A stretch of DNA of 64,000 nt from Ornithinicoccus hortensis (GCF_006716185.1 NZ_VFOP01000001.1:434001-498000), one strand, 5' to 3'. Shown: positions 13,450 through 23,296, counted from the first letter of the stretch. Program-made: numbers and translations. The notes: generated from the letters alone by a model not told the origin.

Positions 13450-16400
13450 ATGGCGCGGCACTTCCTCCAGTGGCCGGTTCTCCGACAAGTCAGTTCCGGG
13501 GACCGGTTCGGCAGGGGCCCGGCCGTGACCTCGACCAGGACCCGCGACCTGACCTCCCGCAACGCCACGGCGGACCGGGTCGTGCAGAGCGTCTGCCCGT
13601 ACTGCGCGGTGGGCTGCGGGCAGAAGGTCTACGTCAAGGACGAGAAGGTCATCCAGATCGAGGGCGACCCCGACTCCCCGATCTCGCGGGGACGGCTGTG
13701 CCCGAAGGGGGCGGCCAGCGAGCAACTGGTCAACGCGCCCGGCCGGCAGACCGAGGTGCTCTACCGGGCCCCGCGGGCGACCGAGTGGCAGCGGCTGGAA
13801 CTGGACACGGCGATCGAGATGATCGCCGACCGGTTCGTGGAGTCCCGGCGCAACACCTGGCAGGACATCGACCACCAGGGCCGCAAGGTGCGCCGCACCA
13901 TGGGCATCGCCTCGCTGGGCGGCGCGACGCTGGACAACGAGGAGAACTACCTCATCAAGAAGTTGTTCACCGCGGCGGGCGCCATCCAGATCGAGAACCA
14001 GGCCCGCATATGACACTCCGCCACGGTTCCCAGTCTGGGAGCCTCGTTCGGACGCGGCGGCGCCACACAGACCCTGCAGGACATGGCCAACGCGGACTGC
14101 ATCATCCTGCAGGGCGGCAACATGGCCGAGGCGCACCCGGTCGGTTTCCAGTGGGTCGCCGAGGCGAAGGCCAGGGGCGCCCGGGTGATTCACGTCGACC
14201 CGCGGCTGACCCGGACCGGCGCCGTTGCTGACCGGCACGTCCCCATCCGCGCCGGGTCCGACGTCGTGCTGCTCGGCGGGTTGATCAACCACGTGCTCAC
14301 CCACGACCTGTGGTTCAAGGAGTACGTCGTCGCCTACACCAACGCGGCCACGCTGGTCGTCGAGGACTTCCGGGACACCGAGGACCTGGGCGGGCTCTTC
14401 TCCGGCTTCGACCCCGAGACCGGCCAGTACGACCCGGCGAGCTGGGCGTATGCCGGGGCCGACCGCGACGGGATCGGCGCCCCGTCCGGTGGTCACGAGC
14501 ACGGCGCCAGCGCGCAGGCACGGGCGGCCGGTGACGAGCACGGCAGCGGCGGTCCCGCCCTGGAGCACGCCGGGGTGCAGCGGGACGAGACCCTGCAGCA
14601 CCCCCGCACGGTCTTCCAGATCCTGAAGCGCCATTACGCCCGCTACACCCCGGAGATGGTGCGGGAGCTGTGCGGCATCGGCCAGGAGGACTTCGACTAC
14701 CTCGCCGAGTCCATCGTGACCAACTCCGGCCGCGAACGCACCACCTGCTTCGGCTACGCGACCGGTTGGACGCAGCACACGCTCGGCGCGCAGTTCATCC
14801 GCACCGCGGCCATCCTGCAGTTGCTGATGGGCAACGTGGGGCGCCCCGGCGGCGGGATCATGGCGCTGCGGGGGCACGCCAGCATCCAGGGGTCGACCGA
14901 CATCCCGACCCTGTTCAACCTGCTGCCCGGCTACCTACCGGTGCCCACCGCGGGCCTGCACGACACCCTCGAGGAGTACCTGTCCTCCATCTACTCCGAG
15001 GGGCAGAAGGGATACTGGGCCCACGCGGACGCCTACACGGTCAGCCTGCTCAAGGCCTGGTGGGGCGAGCACGCGCAGCCGGAGAACGACTGGGCCTACG
15101 ACTACCTCCCCCGGCTCACCGGGGCGCACGGCACCTACCAGACCACGCTGGCCATGCTGGACGACCAGGTCGAGGGCTACTTCATCCTCGGCCAGAACCC
15201 CGCCGTCGGGTCGGCGAACGGCCGGATGCAGCGCCGGGCGATGTCCCACCTGAAGTGGCTGGTGGTGCGCGACTTCAGCATGATCGAGTCGGCGACCTGG
15301 TGGAAGGAGGGGCCGGAGATCGAGACCGGGGAGCTGCGCACCGAGGACATCGAGACCGAGGTGTTCTTCCTGCCGGCGGCCACCCACGTGGAGAAGGCCG
15401 GGTCCTTCACCCAGACCCAGCGGTTGCTCCAGTGGCGGCACCAGGCGGTGGCGCCCCCGGGGGACTGCCAGAGCGAGCTCGACTTCTTCCACGCCCTGGG
15501 CTGCCGGATCCGCGAGCGCCTCGCCGGGTCGACCGACGAGCGGGACCGTCCGCTGCTCGACCTGACCTGGGACTACCCGACCAACGAGCACGGGGAGCCG
15601 GAGCCGGAGGCGGTGCTGGCCGAGATCAACGGCCGCCACCTCACCGGGCCGCGGGCCGGGGAACCGCTGTCGTCCTACACCCAGATGCAGCCCGACGGCT
15701 CGACCTCGGGCGGGTGCTGGATCTACACCGGCGTGTATGCCGACGGGATCAACAAGGCGGCCCGGCGGGTCCCCCGTGGCGGCGACCGACCGAACCAGTC
15801 GGAGTGGGGCTGGGCCTGGCCCGCCGACCGCCGGATCCTCTACAACCGGGCCTCCGCCGACCCCGACGGCAACCCGTGGAGCGAGCGCAAGCGGTATGTC
15901 TGGTGGGACGCCGAGCAGGGTCGCTGGGTCGGCCACGACGAGCCGGACTTCCCGCTCGACCGTGCCCCCCACAGCACCCCGGACCCGGGGGCCGGTGGTC
16001 CGGAGGCGCTGGCCGGTGACGACCCGTTCATCATGCAGGCCGACGGCAAGGGCTGGCTGTTCGCCCCCAAGGGGCTGGTCGACGGTCCGCTGCCGACCCA
16101 CTACGAGGCGATGGAGTCGCCGGTGGCCAACGCGCTCTACCCGCAGCAGCAGAGCCCGGCGCGGTTGATGTACCCGCGCGCCGACAACCTGGGCGCCCCG
16201 AGCGCCGGCACCCCCGGCGTCGAGGTCTACCCCTTCGTGTTCACCACCTACCGCCTCACCGAGCACCACACCGCGGGCGGGATGAGCCGGTGGCTGCCCT
16301 ACCTGTCCGAGCTCCAGCCGGAGATGTTCTGCGAAGTCTCCCCCGAGTTGGCGGCCGAGCGGGGGCTGGAACACGAGGGGTGGGCCACGATCATCTCCCC

Positions 16401-16758
16401 GCGCGGGGCGATCGAGGCCCGGGTGATGGTCACCGGACGGCTCACCCCGCTGCAGATCGGGGGCCGCACGGTGCACCAGGTCGGCCTGCCCTACCACTGG
16501 GGCGTCGGCTCCCACGCGCTGGTCTCCGGGGACGCCGCCAACGACCTGATCGGGATCCACCTGGACCCGAACACCCAGATCCAGGAGTCCAAGGTCGGGT
16601 CGTGCGACATCGTCCCGGGGCGGCGCCCGGTGGGTGCCGCGCTGCTCGCGCTGGTGGAGGAGTACCGCGCCCGCGCCGGGGTGACCGTCGAGACCGATGC
16701 GCGCCGGGTCACCGACCCCGGGTGGGCCCCCGACCCCGAGCCCGGAGGAGAGGACTGA
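13450..16758 (+). CDS. fdhA: Formate dehydrogenase alpha subunit, selenoprotein
   Basis: A 1,102-residue molybdopterin oxidoreductase oxidising formate to CO2. It is read through one in-frame UGA at 14011-14013, giving Sec188 in the context NQARI-U-HSATVPSLG, the FdnG/FdoG-type active site. A [4Fe-4S] cluster is bound by Cys49, Cys52, Cys56 and Cys84 (CPYCAVGC...LCPKG). The TAGAGT at 13438-13443 suggests leaderless expression. It heads the fdhABC operon, followed by tRNA-Sec and selB. A His/Gly-rich insertion of about 30 residues follows the Sec region (about residues 345-380). There is no clear twin-arginine signal, so the complex may face the cytoplasm. A naive caller would split it into two genes. 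Confidence 0.95.
14011..14043 (+). promoter_or_regulatory. UGA-Sec codon with bacterial SECIS-like hairpin
   Basis: Directly after the UGA (14011-14013), an 8-bp stem (14025-14032 with 14036-14043, one G-U pair) closes a GUC loop within CCCAGUCUGGG. Loop position, about 20 nt after the UGA, and the GUCU sequence resemble the E. coli fdh SECIS bound by SelB domain IV. Confidence 0.8.
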
Positions 16759-17816
16759 TGGGACAGCTGAAGGGACCGACCGACCCGACGGCGGACGCGG
16801 GGTGGGAGGCGGCCCACCCGCGCAAGGGGTTCTTCACCGACACCTCGATCTGCATCGGCTGCAAGGCCTGCGAGGTGGCCTGCAAGGAGTGGAACCGCAA
16901 CCCCCGGGACGGGGACCTCGAGTTCACCGGCATGTCCTACGACAACACCACCTCCCTCGGCGCGAGCACCTGGCGACACGTGGCGTTCATCGAGCAGGAC
17001 GGCGAGCAGGTGGCCCGGGCCCGGGAGTCGGGACGGCAGCTGGTGAGCCTGGGTATGCCGACGCTCCGGCAGGACGTCGCCCGTCCGGGGACGGCGGCGG
17101 CGACGGGGACGACAACGGCGGGGGCGACGGCAGAGGCGACGGCAGAGGCGCCGGAAGGCACGGCATACACCCCGCCGGACACCCCCGAGTTCCGCTGGCT
17201 GATGTCCTCCGACGTGTGCAAGCACTGCACCCACGCCGGCTGCCTCGACGTGTGCCCCACGGGCGCGCTGTTCCGCACCGAGTTCGGCACGGTCGTCATC
17301 CAGGACGACATCTGCAACGGCTGCGGCACCTGTGTCGCCGGGTGCCCATTCGGGGTGGTCGAGCGCCGCAGCGACGGGACCGCGGCGCCGACGCTGCGCA
17401 GCGGGGAGCGCAAGGGCGAGCAGCCCGAGGTGCCCAAGCGCGGCGTCGCCCAGAAGTGCACCCTCTGCTACGACCGGCTGTTGGACGACGAGATCCCGGC
17501 CTGCGCCAAGACCTGCCCCACGACCTCCATCACGTTCGGCGACCACGACGACCTGGTGGACCGGGCCCGGGAGCGGGTCGCCGAGCTGCACGCCCAGGGG
17601 CAGACCGAGGCCCGCCTCTACGGCGCCAACGAGCGCGACGGAGTGGGCGGCACCGGGTCGGTCTTCCTGCTCCTGGACGAGCCGGAGGTCTACGGCCTGC
17701 CGCCGGACCCGCGGGTGTGCACCGCGGACCTGATGACGATGTACAAGCGCGCCACGGTGGCCGCCGTCGGGATGGTGGCCGCGGCCGCAGTCGCCTTCCT
17801 GGGAGGGAGAGGATGA
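16758..17816 (+). CDS. fdhB: Formate dehydrogenase iron-sulfur subunit
   Basis: A 352-residue ferredoxin-like subunit. It passes electrons from FdhA to the membrane subunit through four [4Fe-4S] clusters. Cys groups are visible at CIGCKACEVACK, CKHCTHAGCLDVCP, CNGCGTCVAGCP and CTLCYDR...CAKTCP. The start ATG overlaps the fdhA stop by one base (TGATG), and its end overlaps fdhC by 4 bp. A low-complexity Thr/Ala linker (about 110-135) arises from a tandem GCGACGGCAGAG repeat in the DNA. One C-terminal hydrophobic helix may anchor it to the membrane. Confidence 0.93.
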   Translation: MGQLKGPTDPTADAGWEAAHPRKGFFTDTSICIGCKACEVACKEWNRNPRDGDLEFTGMSYDNTTSLGASTWRHVAFIEQDGEQVARARESGRQLVSLGMPTLRQDVARPGTAAATGTTTAGATAEATAEAPEGTAYTPPDTPEFRWLMSSDVCKHCTHAGCLDVCPTGALFRTEFGTVVIQDDICNGCGTCVAGCPFGVVERRSDGTAAPTLRSGERKGEQPEVPKRGVAQKCTLCYDRLLDDEIPACAKTCPTTSITFGDHDDLVDRARERVAELHAQGQTEARLYGANERDGVGGTGSVFLLLDEPEVYGLPPDPRVCTADLMTMYKRATVAAVGMVAAAAVAFLGGRG

Positions 17817-18901
17817 CCCACTCCGCGTTCGACGAGGTGCGGCCCCCGGAGCCGCCGCGCCGACGCCGCCGGGGCGGCAGGGGCAGGCGCCGCCGACCGG
17901 GTGGTGGTGAGGGCAACCGCGAGATGGTGATGGTCCCGGAGGCGGAGTTCACCTCCTACTACGGCCGCCCCGTCGTCAAGCCTCCACCGTGGGGTCACGA
18001 GGTCGCCGCCTACCTGTTCCTGGGTGGCTTGGCGGCCGGCTCCGGCCTGCTCGGGGCGGGTGCCCAGGTGACCGGACGCCCCACGCTGCGCCGCAACGCC
18101 CGCCTCACGGCGCTGGGCGCGGTCGGGCTGGGCACCGTGGCCCTGGTCAAGGACCTGGGTCGTCCTGAGCGCTTCTACAACATGCTGCGCACCTTCAAGG
18201 TCACCTCCCCGATGAGCGTCGGCTCGTGGATCCTCACCGCCTTCAGCAGCTGCCTGTCGGTCGCCGCCACGGCCGAGCTCGACCGGGTCACCGGGCGGCG
18301 GCTGCCACTCGGGCCGTTGCGCCGGGTGCTCACCGGTCTGGAGGGCCCCGCCGGTCTCGGCGCGGGGCTGTTCGCGCCCCCGCTGGGTGCCTACACGGCG
18401 GTGCTGCTCTCCGACACCGCGGTCCCCACCTGGAACGACGCGCACCGCGACCTCCCGTTCGTCTTCGTCAGCTCGGCCAGCCTGGCGGCCGGCGGCATGG
18501 CGATGCTGACCACCCCGACGCGGGAGGCCGGGCCCGCCCGGGCGCTGGCCGCGTTGGGCGTGGTCGGCGACGTCACCGCGATGCGGCTGATGGAACGCCG
18601 GATGGACCCGGTCACCGTCGAGCCGCTGCACGAGGGGACGGCCGGCAAGATGCTGGCCTGGAGCGAACGGCTAGCGATCGCCGGTGGTCTGGGGGCGCTG
18701 CTGGGCGGCCGGTGCCGACCGGTGGCGGTCGTCTCCGGCGCCGCGCTGGTGGCCGCCTCGGCGCTGACCCGGCTCGGCGTCTTCGACGCCGGGCTGCACT
18801 CCGCCCGGGATCCGCGCTACACGATCAAACCGCAACGCCGGCGGCTTGAGGCACGCCGGGCGGCCGGTGTCACCGACGACTCGATCACCACCGTCGGCTG
18901 A
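17813..18901 (+). CDS. fdhC: NrfD/PsrC-type membrane subunit of formate dehydrogenase
   Basis: This 362-residue multi-spanning protein belongs to the NrfD/PsrC (polysulfide reductase) family. Its role would be to anchor FdhAB and exchange electrons with quinones. The ATG overlaps the fdhB TGA (ATGA). An Arg/Gly-rich cytoplasmic N-terminus (residues 14-32) is unusual. The segment YNMLRTFKVTSPMSVGSWIL and about eight hydrophobic helices follow. It completes the fdhABC operon, which fits a quinone-reducing respiratory enzyme rather than a hydrogen-lyase complex. Confidence 0.88.
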   Translation: MTHSAFDEVRPPEPPRRRRRGGRGRRRRPGGGEGNREMVMVPEAEFTSYYGRPVVKPPPWGHEVAAYLFLGGLAAGSGLLGAGAQVTGRPTLRRNARLTALGAVGLGTVALVKDLGRPERFYNMLRTFKVTSPMSVGSWILTAFSSCLSVAATAELDRVTGRRLPLGPLRRVLTGLEGPAGLGAGLFAPPLGAYTAVLLSDTAVPTWNDAHRDLPFVFVSSASLAAGGMAMLTTPTREAGPARALAALGVVGDVTAMRLMERRMDPVTVEPLHEGTAGKMLAWSERLAIAGGLGALLGGRCRPVAVVSGAALVAASALTRLGVFDAGLHSARDPRYTIKPQRRRLEARRAAGVTDDSITTVG

Positions 18902-18930
18902 CCGTCCCGTTGGTAGGGTCGGGTCAGCGA

Positions 18931-19026
18931 GGAGGCGTCTGGGCACCTGGTGGTCCCCCCGGTCTTCAACACCGGTGAGGCCGAGTAGCTCGGCCTGGCG
19001 GGTTCGATTCCCGTCCGCCTCCGCCA
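18931..19026 (+). tRNA. selC: tRNA-Sec (anticodon TCA)
   Basis: The gene has a long acceptor stem (GGAGGCG pairing with CGCCTCC), a discriminator G, an encoded CCA (19024-19026), an anticodon loop reading CTTCAAC with anticodon TCA, an extra-long variable arm (GAGGCCGAGTAGCTCGGCC region), and GGTTCGATTCC in the T-arm. At about 96 nt it is the right size for tRNA-Sec, which is charged with Ser and converted by SelA. It lies 29 bp after fdhC. Confidence 0.95.
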
Positions 19027-19093
19027 CCCCCTCCCGAGGCGAACCAGGAGGTACCGTGACCCGCACGCCGGTCCCCCCTGGACGGTCGGTGCG

Positions 19094-20899
19094 ATGACCG
19101 ACTTCGTCGTCGCCACCGCCGGTCACGTCGACCACGGCAAGAGCACCCTGCTCCGGGCGCTCACCGGGATGGAGGCGGACCGCTGGGCCGAGGAGCGCCG
19201 CCGCGGGCTCACCATCGACCTCGGCTTCGTCTGGACCACGCTGCCCTCGGGCCGTGCCGTGGCCTTCGTGGACGTGCCCGGCCACGAACGGTTCATCGGC
19301 AACATGCTGGCCGGGCTCGGCCCCGTGCCCGTCGTGTGTTTCCTCGTCGCCGCGGACGCCGGCTGGCAGGCCCAGTCGAGCGAGCACCGGGACGCGGTCG
19401 CGGCACTGGGCATCCGGCACGGACTCCTCGTGGTCTCCCGGGCCGACCGGGCCCCCGACCGGGTCGCGGAGGTGACGGCGCAGGCCCGTGCCGAACTGGC
19501 GGACACCGGCCTGCGGGACGCGCCCGCGGTGGCGGTGGCGGCGCTGCACGACACCGGTGTCGAGGCGGCGCGGTCCGCCCTGGACGAGGTGCTGGGCACC
19601 CTGCCGACGGCTCCGGACTCCGGCCGGGTCCGGGTGTGGGTCGACCGCTCCTTCACGATCACCGGCGCCGGCACCGTGCTCACCGGCACCCTGGCGGCCG
19701 GGACGGTGCACACCGGTGACCGGTTGGACGTGCTCGGCGCGGACGGCCCGGCCGGGGCACGTCCGCTCGTGGTGCGCGGCCTGGAGAGCCGCGGCGCACC
19801 GCATACCTCCCTGGGGCCGGTCAACCGGGTGGCCCTGAACGTCCGGGGTGCCGCCGCCGAAGACATCCGGCGCGGCGACGTCCTCCTCACCCCCGGTGCC
19901 TGGCCGACCAGCCGGCTCCTCGACATACGCCGCTCCGGGGGCGCTGCCCTCACCGAGGCGCCCGAACGGGTCACCGTGCACCTGGGCACGGTCGCCGTCC
20001 CCGCGCGGTTGCGTCCGTTCGACGCCGAGCACGGCAGACTCACCCTGTCGCGCGCGCTGCCCGTCGTCACCGGGGACCGGTTGGTCCTGCGCCACCCGGG
20101 CACCCGGCGGGTGCTGGGCGGAGCCCTCGTGCTCGACGCGGAACCCCCGGCGCTGCGCCGGCGCGGAGCCGGCGACCGGCGGGCGACCGCCCTGGCGGCG
20201 ATGGACCCGGCCGGGGACCCGGCCACCGAGGTGGCCCGGCGGGGTGCCGTCCGGCGCAGCCACCTGGACCGGCTCGGGATCACCGGCGACCGCTCGAGCC
20301 CGCCCGAGGGGGTCCTCGTCCTCGACGACTGGTGGGTGCACGAAGCCACCCACGCGGCCTGGCTGGAGCAGCTGCGCACGCTCGTCCGCGACGCCCAGCT
20401 GGAGGACCCGCTGGCCCCGGGACCGTCCCTGGGAGCGGCACGGGACCACCTGCGGCTGCCCGACCCGGGCCTGCTGGCACCGCTGGTGTCCGCGGCCGGA
20501 CTGGTCCAGGAGCACGGTCACCTCACCGAGCCGGGTCGCGCGGAGGACCTCGGACCCGCCGAGGCGGCGGTGGCGGAGCTCGAGCGACGGCTCGGGGTGG
20601 ACCCGTTCGCGGCGCCGGAGGCCGACGACCTGCGCGACCTCGGACTGGGTCAGCGCGAGCTCGCGACGGCGGAGCGGCGCGGTCGACTGTTGCGGCTCCG
20701 GGACGGCGTGGTGCTGCTGCCCACCGCCCCGGCCCTGGCCATGCGCACCCTCGCCGGACTGCCGCAGCCGTTCACCACCAGCCAGGCCAGGCAGGCGCTG
20801 GGCACGACCCGCCGGGTGGCCATCCCGCTGCTGGAGCACCTGGACGGGCGCGGCTGGACCCGGCGGCTCGACGCTGGCCACCGGCAGGTATGCCGTTAG
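19094..20899 (+). CDS. selB: Selenocysteine-specific elongation factor SelB
   Basis: A 601-residue translational GTPase delivering Sec-tRNA to UGA codons next to a SECIS. The G domain is clear: G1 GHVDHGKST (10-18), G3 DVPGHE, and a divergent G4 SRAD in place of the usual T/NKxD. EF-Tu-like domains II and III follow, then winged-helix repeats (domain IV) that bind the SECIS. It follows tRNA-Sec and fdhABC, giving a compact decoding module. Its stop overlaps the convergent MFS gene stop. SelA and SelD are not seen in this window. Confidence 0.95.
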   Translation: MTDFVVATAGHVDHGKSTLLRALTGMEADRWAEERRRGLTIDLGFVWTTLPSGRAVAFVDVPGHERFIGNMLAGLGPVPVVCFLVAADAGWQAQSSEHRDAVAALGIRHGLLVVSRADRAPDRVAEVTAQARAELADTGLRDAPAVAVAALHDTGVEAARSALDEVLGTLPTAPDSGRVRVWVDRSFTITGAGTVLTGTLAAGTVHTGDRLDVLGADGPAGARPLVVRGLESRGAPHTSLGPVNRVALNVRGAAAEDIRRGDVLLTPGAWPTSRLLDIRRSGGAALTEAPERVTVHLGTVAVPARLRPFDAEHGRLTLSRALPVVTGDRLVLRHPGTRRVLGGALVLDAEPPALRRRGAGDRRATALAAMDPAGDPATEVARRGAVRRSHLDRLGITGDRSSPPEGVLVLDDWWVHEATHAAWLEQLRTLVRDAQLEDPLAPGPSLGAARDHLRLPDPGLLAPLVSAAGLVQEHGHLTEPGRAEDLGPAEAAVAELERRLGVDPFAAPEADDLRDLGLGQRELATAERRGRLLRLRDGVVLLPTAPALAMRTLAGLPQPFTTSQARQALGTTRRVAIPLLEHLDGRGWTRRLDAGHRQVCR

Positions 20900-22143
20900 G
20901 CGCCCTCGGAGGCACGCGGGCGGAGCCGCAGGTAGAGCCAGGCGGCAGGCGCCTGGATGGCGGCGGCCAGCATGAGCGCGGCGGGCACGCTGGTCCGGCC
21001 GGCGACGGCGCCGAGGGCCGGCCCGCCCACGACCTGACCGACCGCATCGGCCTGCCCCATCATCGACAGCGTCGTGGCACGTGCCTGCGAGGAGACGTGC
21101 CGGTTCAGCCAGGCACGTTGCACGGGGTGGCCCACCGAGATCGCGGCGTCCCTCCCCCACCGACCCGACAGGGCCACCCAGACGTTCCCGGCCAGCGCGA
21201 ACACGGCCACGCCGAGCACCTGCACCAGCACGATCACGGCCATCACGCGGGTGGGGTGCTCGGCCTGCAGAGCACGCGGCGCCAGCCGGTTCGCGGCCAG
21301 GCTCGCAACCAGCCCCAGCAGGGAGCTGATCAGCGCGAACAGGGTGAACCAGAAAGCGAGCCCGTCCAGGCCGGCCACGTCCGGCAGGTCCAGGTCCCGC
21401 ACGATGCGGTCCACCCACAGCCGGTCGAAGACCTCGCTGGTGAGCCCGGCGAGCAACGCGATCAGCAGGAAGGAGCGGACCACCCCGGGCCGGCGCGCCG
21501 CCCGCAGACCGTCCCGGGCGGTGCTCGCCATGTGCCCCCAGCTGTCCCGGTCCCCCCGGGGGGTCGGCCTGAACCGTTCCTCCCGCATCACGACCGCCAG
21601 CGCGACCGCCAGGAGACCGAACCCGACACCGCCGACGACGATCGGCACGTGCAGTCCCCCGGCGGTCACCGCGAGCACCCCGGCGAGCAGGATCCCCACG
21701 ACGTCCATCGCCAGGCCGGCCTGGTGGCCGCGGGTGAAGGCCGCCTGGACGAGGTCGGGTCCGACCTCGTCGGCGACCCAGGCCTCGGCGGCCCCGGACA
21801 CGAAGGTGTAGCCGATCCCCCAGACCACCTGGGCGAGCAGGATCGGCCAGAACGCGGGGTACAGGCCGATGACGACCACCCCCGCCCCGATCAGGACCAG
21901 CCCGATCACCACCGACCATTTCCGGGAGTGCAGGTCGGCCACGATCCCGGTCGGGATCTCCCCCAGGAAGCAGGTCGCTTCCAACACAGTGCCGACCAGG
22001 ACGAGTTCGAGCGGGCTCAGCCCGGCGACGTCGACCTGGTAGACGAGTCCGAGGGTGAAGGCCAGCGCCCAGAGCAGGGACCACGCACCTTGCAGGGCGA
22101 TGTAGATGGGGCCGGCGGGCAGTGACTTGGTGCGCCACGACAT
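20896..22143 (-). CDS. MFS-family exporter (drug/macrolide efflux type)
   Basis: A major facilitator of about 415 residues with 12 predicted helices. The signature loop-2/3 pattern is GEIPTGIVADLHSRKW and the central loop carries MREERFRPTPRGD. It resembles actinobacterial drug exporters. ATG 22143 is preferred (GAGGA 12 nt upstream), with alternatives at 22155 and a GTG at 22161. It has a leader of more than 150 nt with a 5-codon upstream ORF and competing hairpins, so drug-induced attenuation is plausible. Convergent with selB. Confidence 0.78.
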   Translation of the reverse strand: MSWRTKSLPAGPIYIALQGAWSLLWALAFTLGLVYQVDVAGLSPLELVLVGTVLEATCFLGEIPTGIVADLHSRKWSVVIGLVLIGAGVVVIGLYPAFWPILLAQVVWGIGYTFVSGAAEAWVADEVGPDLVQAAFTRGHQAGLAMDVVGILLAGVLAVTAGGLHVPIVVGGVGFGLLAVALAVVMREERFRPTPRGDRDSWGHMASTARDGLRAARRPGVVRSFLLIALLAGLTSEVFDRLWVDRIVRDLDLPDVAGLDGLAFWFTLFALISSLLGLVASLAANRLAPRALQAEHPTRVMAVIVLVQVLGVAVFALAGNVWVALSGRWGRDAAISVGHPVQRAWLNRHVSSQARATTLSMMGQADAVGQVVGGPALGAVAGRTSVPAALMLAAAIQAPAAWLYLRLRPRASEGA

Positions 22144-22200
22144 ACGAAGAGACATCCTCACGAGCAGAGCGGCGGACGCGCCGCGGTGAACAGGCAGAAC

Positions 22201-22235
22201 GGGTCGCGAAAAGACCCGGAGGACCCTGGGGGGTC
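22201..22235 (-). promoter_or_regulatory. Candidate attenuator hairpins in the MFS leader
   Basis: On the transcript (minus strand), four complementary pentamers occur in the order GACCC, GGGTC, GGGTC, GACCC (22235-22231, 22226-22222, 22217-22213, 22205-22201). They can form two adjacent hairpins or swap partners, as in attenuators of resistance genes. The second hairpin loop is TTTTCGC. Confidence 0.45.
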
Positions 22236-22307
22236 GACCGTTCGTGACCGGTGCCTACCGCGGGCCCGCACGACGCGGGTCACGGCTACTCGAGAGACAC
22301 GGACTGC

Positions 22308-22325
22308 TCAGGATGTGAAACGCAT
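22308..22325 (-). CDS. Five-codon leader peptide MRFTS upstream of the MFS exporter
   Basis: ATG CGT TTC ACA TCC TGA, preceded by a TAGGGT -10 with 7 nt spacing, so it would be the first thing translated on a leaderless transcript. MRF-type short peptides are typical of ribosome-stalling leaders upstream of macrolide and other drug resistance genes. The call rests on position and layout only. Confidence 0.4.
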   Translation of the reverse strand: MRFTS

Positions 22326-22358
22326 GGGGCACACCCTAACCCCTCAACGCGCCGACGT

Positions 22359-23198
22359 TCAGTCGTTCGCCCGGAGCAGTCCGTCGACGTCAGGCAGGTC
22401 CTGGAAATGGGTGACGGTCCCCGAGTCCGCGAGCTCCCGAGCTGCGGCGAGCCACCCGCCCCAGGCCGCGCGGGCCATCGTGCCCCCGACGCTGATCCGT
22501 CGCACGCCGAGGTCGGCCGCCTCCGCAACCGTGATGAACGGGGCGTTGACCAGCAGGTTCACGGGTTTCGATCCGGCAGCTGCCACGACCGCCGTGATCT
22601 CCTCCGTCGTGGTGATCCGCGGCGCGTAGAGACAGTCCGCCCCGGCCTCGGCGAAGGCCTGCAGCCTCCGGACGGTCTCGTCCAGGTCGGGGCGACCCAC
22701 GACATACCCCTCGGTCCGTGCGGTGAGCAGCACGCCGCTGCCGGTGTCGTCGATCGCCTGCCGAGCAGCGGCGACCCGCTCCACGGCCAGGGAGAAGTCG
22801 AACAACGGGTGCTCCGCGTCCCGCGTGGAGTCCTCGATGGACAGGCCGGCGATGCCGGTGTCGACGGCGAGGGTGACGTGGTCGGCCACGTCCTCGGGGT
22901 CGACCGCGAATCCCCCTTCGAAGTCGGCGTTGAGCGGCACCGTGACCGAGGCGGTCAGCCCGCGCAGGTGGTCCAGCATCCGCCCCAGGTCGAGCCCGTT
23001 GTCGGGGCGGCCGTGCGCCCACGCGGCTCCGGCGCTGGTGGAGGCCAGGGCGGGGAAACCCATGTGCTGCAGGACCACGGCACTGCCGGCGTCCCAGGGG
23101 TTCGGCATGACGAAGGTGCCCGCCTCGTGCAGCCGGTGGAACTCGGCCACCCGGTCCGCCTGCGCTCGCCCCGCTGCACTGCTCGCCTCGTCCGACAT
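22359..23198 (-). CDS. Isocitrate lyase/PEP mutase superfamily enzyme
   Basis: A 279-residue TIM-barrel protein. The PEP-mutase/methylisocitrate-lyase pattern is visible: FVMPNPWDAGSAVVLQHMGFPALASTSAG at the N-terminus, a metal site in NADFEGGF, the SIEDSTRD strand, and LLTARTEGY. The usual catalytic KKCGH Cys loop of true isocitrate lyases is absent, as in the uncharacterised carboxyvinyl-phosphonate-mutase-like subgroup. ATG 23198 is chosen because GAAAGG lies upstream and the conserved domain begins there. Single gene; substrate unknown. Confidence 0.82.
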   Translation of the reverse strand: MSDEASSAAGRAQADRVAEFHRLHEAGTFVMPNPWDAGSAVVLQHMGFPALASTSAGAAWAHGRPDNGLDLGRMLDHLRGLTASVTVPLNADFEGGFAVDPEDVADHVTLAVDTGIAGLSIEDSTRDAEHPLFDFSLAVERVAAARQAIDDTGSGVLLTARTEGYVVGRPDLDETVRRLQAFAEAGADCLYAPRITTTEEITAVVAAAGSKPVNLLVNAPFITVAEAADLGVRRISVGGTMARAAWGGWLAAARELADSGTVTHFQDLPDVDGLLRAND

Positions 23199-23296
23199 GG
23201 CACGCCTTTCGTCCGCATCCGGGGTGACCGTGTGGCGACCGGCGCCACTCGGTTCGAGGCTACGACCGCCGTAGACGGCCAACAAGCCCCGCCGCG

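Noticed and set aside
13450-14013. Separate short gene ending at the TGA, with a second gene from 14083
   Set aside because: The TGA sits at the known Sec position in NQARI-U-HSATVPSLG, with a SECIS-like hairpin plus tRNA-Sec and selB downstream. The two parts are one selenoprotein gene.
18671-22138. 1,155-codon minus-strand open frame across tRNA-Sec and selB
   Set aside because: Antisense to selB and through the tRNA. It is an artefact of high G+C.
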